Shown here: in pieces, positions 49,501 through 58,500 of the stretch | Layout: each line of letters begins with the position of its first letter | Position numbering within the stretch: the first letter of the stretch is position 1 | Origin: Platynereis dumerilii | Lineage: Eukaryota; Annelida; Polychaeta; Phyllodocida; Nereididae | Direction of reading: 5' to 3' | Assembly: GCA_026936325.1 (NCBI GenBank) | Contig: JAPTHN010000003.1 | Coordinates: forward strand, 40,750,011-40,814,010 | DNA: 64,000 nucleotides | Notes under the pieces: generated by a model | What the model saw: only the letters and a program-made list of their open reading frames with translations | Told to the model about the DNA's origin: nothing | Databases searched by the model: none | Translations under genes and position numbers: made by a program

Positions 49501-52500
49501 CCAGGGGGCCTCGTTTGCTGTCCGTGTCGTCCTTTTCATTCACTCCAAGGGTCAGAGTGTCAGGCTCCAAAGATGAAGCCGTGTCATCATCACTGTCATC
49601 ATCAAACATGTAGTAGTCACCCGAGCGGATAACTGAAGAAAGAGGAGAATAAGGCATGGGATATTCATAACAGATACTATCACTAGGATCAAGGTCAATG
49701 CAGGTCATACATTGACAAATTAGTCAGGTACACTATCAGAATTTAGGTTAAGAATATTCATTTAATTTTGCCTCTGATTAATAATTAATCATAAGAATAG
49801 CACCTTCCACCATGGAAACCAACAAGATGACTTGAGCATAAATATGTCGGCAAGTAATGATAGGGTTTTATGTTCTGTATTTTTGCCAAAGGCAACAAGC
49901 AGGAACCAAGGGATATGGTTAATCTGGTTGACCTGGGCCATGGGGAGGGGCGCCAGTGGCACAATATAATATTAACCCTCATCCTAATACATGTAACTCA
50001 GGCCAGGAAATAAACCAAGCTCCCACCAACAAGAAACTCAGGATGCCACACACTGAGCAAAGTCTGATGCCATAGACTTCAGTCAGAGGGTAAAATCAGG
50101 AGCTCCATAAGTAACTTCTAAAGACGAGAAGAGCAAATGACGGCCCTACTTGGTCAGAAAGCTATCCAATCAGATCAATGCACTGACCGACATAATGGTC
50201 GTCTGAATTGAAGAGCGGTCTCTTCTCGGCCAGTCTTTCTTGTCTCATTTTCAGCCTCTCCATTTTCTGCTTGATCTTCAGCAAGACCTGTTTCTCTGCT
50301 TCTTTCCTTTCTTCAACAGATTTCATCAGGTTCTCGTTTATCAATTCAGCACCCCTGTACGAGTCACAAAGACATATCAGTCAAAAGTCTATAATTAATG
50401 TGATGCATCCTAAAGTTATATTCATACTACTATTGTTGGGAAATGTCACTATATTTACTAGAATTTTTAACAGTAATTTGACCAAATGTAATATTTTTAG
50501 AGCTAAATAATTGCAACATCCAAAAGAATAAGACCATGTTTCCTTGGAAATGCATTAAAAAAATCCACATTCTGGTTGGAATAACTTAATACATAATATA
50601 TTATATAGTTACCATAAACTGGCATTTGTCTTGAGGCAGTTTTTGAGATTTTGCAATCAGAGGACATTGCAGCAGTTGTTAATTAAAACAAACTTCTTCA
50701 ATTCACTTAATCATGTCTGCCCATTTTAAAATATATGATGACTGTGACAGAGTACGACAAGCACCAATGGTCAGAGCAAGTCAAAAGGTAAGTGCATGCT
50801 AAGTACACCAGAATAAGAAAGGGCCCAGTACCTGGCAGAGAGCTTTTGCTGGACGTTCAGTTCAGTGACCACGTGTCTGAAGTAATGGCTGCGATAAATT
50901 CTCAGTTGGAAGAGAAGGAAGACGAAGCAGAAGCTGTCCCAGATCAACCCCGCCTGGTCCTCTTTCATGGAGCACTTGGGGACTGTGCAAAGAAAACATC
51001 GGATTTCAAGATCAATGTTATTTGACAAACTTGTAATCCAAAAGATCAAGAGTGAAAAGTTGACCTTTTTGAAGTCTGTCAGTTATTAATTAGGGCTTAA
51101 TTAGGTCTGCAAGTTGAGTAATACAGGCAATTTTAAATCAAGTAGACACTTTTGTCCAAGTAGGATCACAAATTTTCACAGGACAATATAAAGCATTTTA
51201 ATAGACCGACAGACTGACAGCTGACTTACAGTGTGAATTGTGACATATAGTATTGATCTCAAGAAAGCAACTGAGTGAGGCATATATGTCCTGAACAAAT
51301 GCCAGACTGAAAACAGGCCCCAATTCCATACAATTCGGACTGACTAGGGAGCAAAGAACTGAACCAAATTTGCGTTAAACTTCGGTTGAAGAGTAAATTA
51401 AAAAAGTGTACTACAGACAAACAAAACACCATTTTAAAACTAATTTTAAAACAACATATAACATATTATATGGCGGTCTACTGAGTAGCATTATGAGGGA
51501 AAGGAGATACGCACTGAGTTTTTCCCTGTACTGCTCAGCCTGGATACACACTATGCTGAGGAGCTGCACAAGCCAGCACTGGTTGCTGATCACATCGATG
51601 TACACACAGCCAACCAACTGAAATACAAAAACAAGGCAAATACAGATAGACTACTTAACTATGTTAATTTCTCTCATGCTGCAATTGTATTTCGTCTGAA
51701 ATGCTCTGTTCAAATTTTCTGTGGAGTAATGTCAATATATTGTTTCGTCTTTGTAAGCCTCTTAACTCCAATAGCAGACAATTCAACTTTGGCATTTTTA
51801 TTTCTATCATAATGTATGTAACACCCAATTAATATGACATGTACGCCATAATAAAGGGAACACATCAGCATTTCCCAAAAGAAAATTTAAAAGTAAGTAA
51901 AAAGTGAAGAAACTAAATCACATTACCTGCAGAGCACATTTGCACATTAACACAAAGTAATTGTAGCCGAGCAGGATGCCCCATCTGAAGCACAAAGACA
52001 CGCAAGTTAGAAAATGACAACACAATGCTGCAGAGACACAAAAACAGGTTGTTCACTAGATATAGTTTACAAAGTTTCGTTATTTTATTACGAAGTTTCA
52101 CTATTTAATAGTTTTCCATACAACCAAGGTATTTGAAATGACAACTTACAGCCTCAAGAGCTTGCGGAGTGGCTTGATCAACATCTCCTGGCCAAACCAG
52201 AGGAAGAAGAAGACGCCCATGAGGTAGCCCATGCAGAAGAGGGAGATGCGGGTGGTGCCCGCTATGAAGACTAACACCAGCGTCATCCAGAACAAGTACA
52301 TGAACACCCCCGTCTTGAGGTAGTCCAGGTACGAACTGAAATCAAACATAATGGACAGTTAGATCATATACAAATACATTGATAGATAGATGTGGCTGCG
52401 GAACTGGGGCAGCCATCCAAGGTCAATTCAGGAAGACTGGGGTTGTACATCCTATATCTAGGCACTTGGAAACCACATTATACCAGGAGGAGAAGGCCCA

Positions 52501-55500
52501 AGAGACCTGGCCAGAGCTGGAAATATACACAAAGTCATGGATTGCAGCAATAGGAAGACCAAAGTGTGACTAACTGAGGCAACCCTAATCTATTCAGTCC
52601 AAGGGTTGATTGATGAGATGGGAACGGGGTGACAGAGCAGGGAGGGTAGTCCTCAACATGACATGTCATGTTATAAATTCACCCGTGTGAGGGATCTTTT
52701 ATTCTGCTGACTAAGCAAGACTAAATTGACACTGTTTTCTTACAAGAATGTGCACAGATCAATCAACGTTCCACTGAAATTTCAGAGGGTTTGTTAAAAT
52801 TGTTACACTGTAGTACTAGAATAGAGCTTCAACTAAACAAGGTTAATCAAGAACTTATCAAAATAATTTTGGAAGATTCTGCAACAAATAAAGAACAACA
52901 TTTTTCCATTACCAGCACTTAACCTGATGTACCATTAAATCTGTTTGCCAAAATAAACTTAATTCCAAAGATGCATCATAAAGCAACTTGCAGGCACAAC
53001 CTTTAGCTTTTAATTAAAACAGCAGTTTAGCTAATAAAAATTTTAAATACAATATACGCCTGGAGTAAATTAGCTCATCATAAAAGCCACAGAGGTACAT
53101 GTAATCCCTGCGAGTGACCTCCATATATTTTCTATTCTTTTTCAAACAGCCGAAATGAATCACTTGCAATTCTTTAACTGTAATAAATAAAATATTTGGT
53201 TTTACGATCATACCAGCCACCACTAATCCATTGCATTACAATATTCCAAAATATTTTGCAGCACATTCCATATCTACCAAATAGACCTGTTCTAAGCAAG
53301 TACAATTGTCACGTCCATCCGACTGCCAGCACTTTTAATTCAAGAAGCCTTAATCAATTTCATTGAAATAGGAATATAGCATGTCTCAGTTGGGCAAATT
53401 AGATTTGAAATCTTCTTCTGGAACACATGTTCAATTGTTCATCCTAATTCACCGTAAAACGGTATAAAGTTGGCAATCCGGGGTAAAGTTGGCATGCTAT
53501 TTTGACCCACTTAACGGCAGAAATGCCAACTTTTCCTGACTGATATGTATGGCAACTGTGCCAAAGATACCTGTGTCAGTGAGGAAAGTTTGCATTTCTT
53601 CCATTAAGTGGGTCAAAATGTTGACTAAATTGCTATCGATGTATTGCAGTTTGATATTGATATTGCAAATAATATCGATATCGCAATATATATTGTTATC
53701 ACATTTTGTTGAATAGAGGGCATTACATCGTTGGTCTTACTTCTAAATTGTGACAAGGATATTTGAGAAGGGCCGGTATGTGACATGTTGTCTTCTTATT
53801 AAATGAGAATCCACGCTCTCGAAATGATATTTTGTTGAGCACATATAGCATTGACCCAATGGCAAAACATTGCATGGTTCAGTTACACGCTGAGCATTAC
53901 AACAATGCAATTCATAACAATATCTAGGCAAAAAACAAACTAATGCTAAATCTGAAACAGGCCGCTATTTCAGATAAAACAAAACAAAATTGAAAGCCAA
54001 ACAAGCTACTTTTCTAGGGTTACCTGATGTAAACGGCCTCCTCTCCACATCTAGAAAGACATTGCCACAAACAACAAATAACATTTAGCAAAACAGCAGT
54101 AGATAAAAGATATGAAATTTGTAAAGAAAGCTGAAGGAATACCATGCAGCCAAGTAAGCTCAATTAGCAATGATTAGGTGCACAACAAATGGCAGAACAG
54201 AAAAGGACTTTAAAACATGTTTCATCACACAAGTTAGCAAATAGTCAGTCTGCAAGAATGAGCAGCTACCAGCCTACCAAGTACACATAACAAATAGTCA
54301 ATAACATTCTCTAATTAAACATAGCAAACAGTCATCATCATGCACTGGTTGATCAGCGAAAGTATTACCTGGCCACTTAAAAAGTGACCAAAATTTGCCA
54401 TTTACAAATTTGACAGCAGAGTCACAGCATTTTCAGTACTGAAGATAGCAATTAGTGCTTTCAGGGCCAGAATTTCTATATCTTGTGACGGAACCTATGT
54501 CATGGACAGATGTATGTCTGGGACTTTACGTCTAGTATTTATGCACTCTCTGCTCAGTAGGCCAATGATGACAGGAGGAGGGTGCAGAGGCATGATGATT
54601 GAACAACTGTTCAACCGAGGTCCAGGACACCCAGCCAGAGCTATGTTGGAACTGAGGTGACCACCAACAAAATATTTAATAAGGAAATCTACGAGGGAGA
54701 ACTTTTCTGAATAATCAAATAATGGTTCCGCAGGAGATATACTTTGTACCAAAGCAAGTTTAAGGTATTTCATCTGATCACCAGGCTCATGCAGCATGAA
54801 TAGTCATAATAATGATCAACACTCACTCCTTGCATGAGAGGAAGTCTTCCACGGGGTTCTCCGTTCCGGCCTCCACGTCCTCCAGGATGTCCTTGTTGTC
54901 TCCTCCTCCGTACTCCTCCACGTCATTCGAGTTCTCAAGGAAGAACACTCGCCACTGCATGCACACGAAGCCAAGTTGGAAGAAATCGGCTGCAATGCAA
55001 ATACCAGCGCCAAAATGAATATGAGAGTCTTACATGCTGGTGTATATGCTTCACGCTTACAAGGTTGGGTGATAAGAGAGACAGTGGGAGTCCTCAATCG
55101 GTTACTCATTTATTCCATATGTGGGATCTTTCACTTGCCCAAAAAAGGACACTGACAAAAGGGGCAACCAAATTTTAATCATATTCAAATGACATCTTCC
55201 CACGCCACGATGTTGCTCATGAAAAATTGAAGATCTATCAATATATCAATGTGTGACCGGAAATTGAACCTTGGAAATCTAGTGGAGCAGACCTGAGTAC
55301 TTCTAAAATTCGAGTGGAATTGAAACTTACCTATTAGCTTTATGGCATCTGGGCTGTGTTCATAACTCGGCAAATACAGGAACACTTTTAGGCTATCTCT
55401 TATATATGTCGACCATGGATACTCTGAAAGGAATAATGACAAATCTGGTCAACATAAAATCAAACAAATTGATTAAAGAATAACTGTTCTGTGTACATTA

Positions 55501-58500
55501 TAGAAGAGAGTCTGCGAAAGAATAAATACTATCAACAAAACCTGCCTGGGGCTTTTTTGGACAGAGGTTATCTTTATCACTTTACATGGGTTATACTTCT
55601 GCACATGGCCAAGTGCAACTCAGAACAGGGCCAACGCAAGGTTCCAAATCCAAGCCACTCTCATGAAATGAGGCTTGTTTCGCAAAGTGACAAATTATAG
55701 AACTGCTTTCTGCATGAGTCAAGCTGTCCTAAATGTTCTCGTTTAACTTGACACTTGGACAAGTTCCGAAACAAGCTTGTGTAACCTGTGTCACCCAATT
55801 GACCAGGGTAAGACTTTCTGAAAATGCTGCCATTTACAGTCAACAACTTCACACGTACCCCAACATAATATAGGTGGCGCCCCAAGCACTGCTAGGTACT
55901 GGGCGGCTAATAGGACGGCCAAGACGATGATGTAAATGGGCCAACAGATGAAGCACGCACGTCTGCTGAGGCAGAGCAGGAAGCCAAGCAGGAAGCCGTA
56001 GACCAAGGAGTAAGCGTCCAGGCGCACCACCATGGTGATCACTGTCATGATGAAACACAGCTGCAATACGGAAAATATATTTATGAGAAATGTACCTGGC
56101 TTCAAGACATCCAAAGGAATTCCACTTTCATCATCAAACTTTTATTGATATGAAAAAGAGCAATTAATAATATAATGTTAAATGTCAACTTTGACTTCAG
56201 AGTCAACAATACACAGTAGCAGGGAAGCTGAAAGATAAATTACTTGTATTTATCGAGAATTCTGAAGATACCCTAATTGACCTCCTTCATTGGAGAAATT
56301 CTGGTATAGTGTATAAGAAATACAAACAAGCTGCGACCTTTCACTGTCTGCCTTAAAAATATGTGACTTTCAATGAGATGAAAAATAACTTCAAAACACC
56401 AGACATCAGTTGTCACAGCAGTATGAGTAATGCCAAAACATTTAGACCTTCAAAGAGACACAAGTTGCAACCCATCATTTAAAAGAGACAATTACACAAC
56501 TAAATTTGATACAGGAACAAAATTTAATAGTTCTGAGAAGTCTAGAAATGTGATCATACCTCCAGTCCAAACTTATAGAAGCAGTAATTAGCAAAGAACT
56601 TGAAGAACTTGAGAAGGTTGGCGTCAGCATCAGCACGTTTGATTTCAGGGAATATGATTCCTTGTTTTGGCTTAACCACATTTGGCTTGTTGTAGTGCTG
56701 GGCCTGTCTGATCCAGATGATCCCCTCAAATGCCAGGACCACCAGGATGGCTATGTAATTCTGAAATACACATTAACACCACTGAAATTAGTCAAATCTA
56801 TTGCCAAACCCACAGCTCACATCTCATCAGGTCGTATATCTAAGCAGTAACTCAAAGGTAGTTTGATTATAAAGACTGCCATAAGAGAGAACCACAAGCG
56901 ACCACAGGCATTACAATCATTTTGAAAAAAGCTTGTCACTGCACTTATTGAATTTGTATACAAGGTTGGCAACTCCTGGTTTGAGAATTCATGCTCTTGC
57001 TTGAGACAGCATTACAGCAGGGATTCTCAAACCAGGAATCTTGAGGGAGTTGCCAACCTTGTATGTATTGTATACAGGATACGTTTAGCAATGTGACCTT
57101 TTTGTAAGAAATTATAATGCCTGTGCAAGCGAGAGTAACAAAATGCAAAAAACTCAGCAATTAAAATCATGAAAACAAAAGTATACATACATATGTCATT
57201 GGAAATTTTGTAAGATAGAAAGCAGCCTTCAAATGCCAATTTTTCATTTTAAATAGTTAGAAATTTTCACATCTTGTCTCACCCTACTGAGATAATTGTG
57301 AAATGGTAGTTAAAAGCCTGCCCACATACCCTGATGTAGTAAGCGAGGTTGGGGGCTTGTTGCAAGCCCAGGTACTTGGCATTGTCACTTGGTATTTCCA
57401 GAGGAGTGGCATTCGACGTATTCGACTGAAAATGAAATGAGTCAGGAATGTTTATAACAGTCTAGTCGAAATGCATGTACGTATCAGGAATCATGTACAT
57501 CATATCTTAAATCTATTTCAATCATTGTTGAGTTAACTCCATTAATTTTGTAACTCCAAACCCTGTATGATCGTGATGTCTTATAAATGACTATCCCAAT
57601 TTGCATTCAAGAAAGCTTTGAAATATACATGATCATGTCATTAATTTCAGAAAGTTGGGAATCACAAGCGTAATTTCTAACTTCAGGTAGTTTCTAAACA
57701 GCAATTTGGCTCGCCCCCCTGACTTTTCCCACAATAGAGGGACTCCCAACTTCCTGCCCTCCAACTCTTGACTTTAAAGGTCTGAGTGGATACAGAACTA
57801 ACCTTAATGCAGGTGGAATTGAAGACATTGGGGGCGTCTTGAATGGTCTGCAGTTGGAAGACCATCTTGACGAGAATGACGAGGCCACACCAAACGAGAC
57901 AGGCGTGGGAGACGGCCTTGTGCAGCTGGGGGATGGGGATGCCCACCAGGAGGAACACCATGAACACCACGTTGATGGCAGACACCTGAAATGCAAGGGC
58001 ACCCATTCACTAATCAAGACGGCACAAAGCAATAATCACCAAGAGTGAGTGAGTGAGTTAGTGTTTTATGCCCCATCAGCACCAGTGTGGGCTATTTAGA
58101 GGCAATAATCAGCAAGATTATCTGTAAAACTACCGCACATGCTCTATTTGACACACGCTGCATGAGCGCAGGGCCAGAATGTGCTTGAAGTAAAATTGCA
58201 TTCTGCCCATGCTGAGCTTTTACTGCAATGTTTACTTGGGCAAATCAATCCCTTACCTCCATGACTGCACACATGAATATGGTGAAGAAGACAGCTTTGA
58301 TGAAATGCACTTCCACAATTCGCCACAAGAGGTCGCTGAAGCGAGACAGGAGGTCCGAGGCTACTTTCCACAGTTTGGAGACGCAGAAGAAGAGGCGGTG
58401 GTACCATCCTGTGAAGAAGAAAAGGAATTTAAGTCACAACTAGGAGGTGCATGGGATGTAAATGTCACTGCTGGGATTGCAGACAATTGGGTCATCCACA

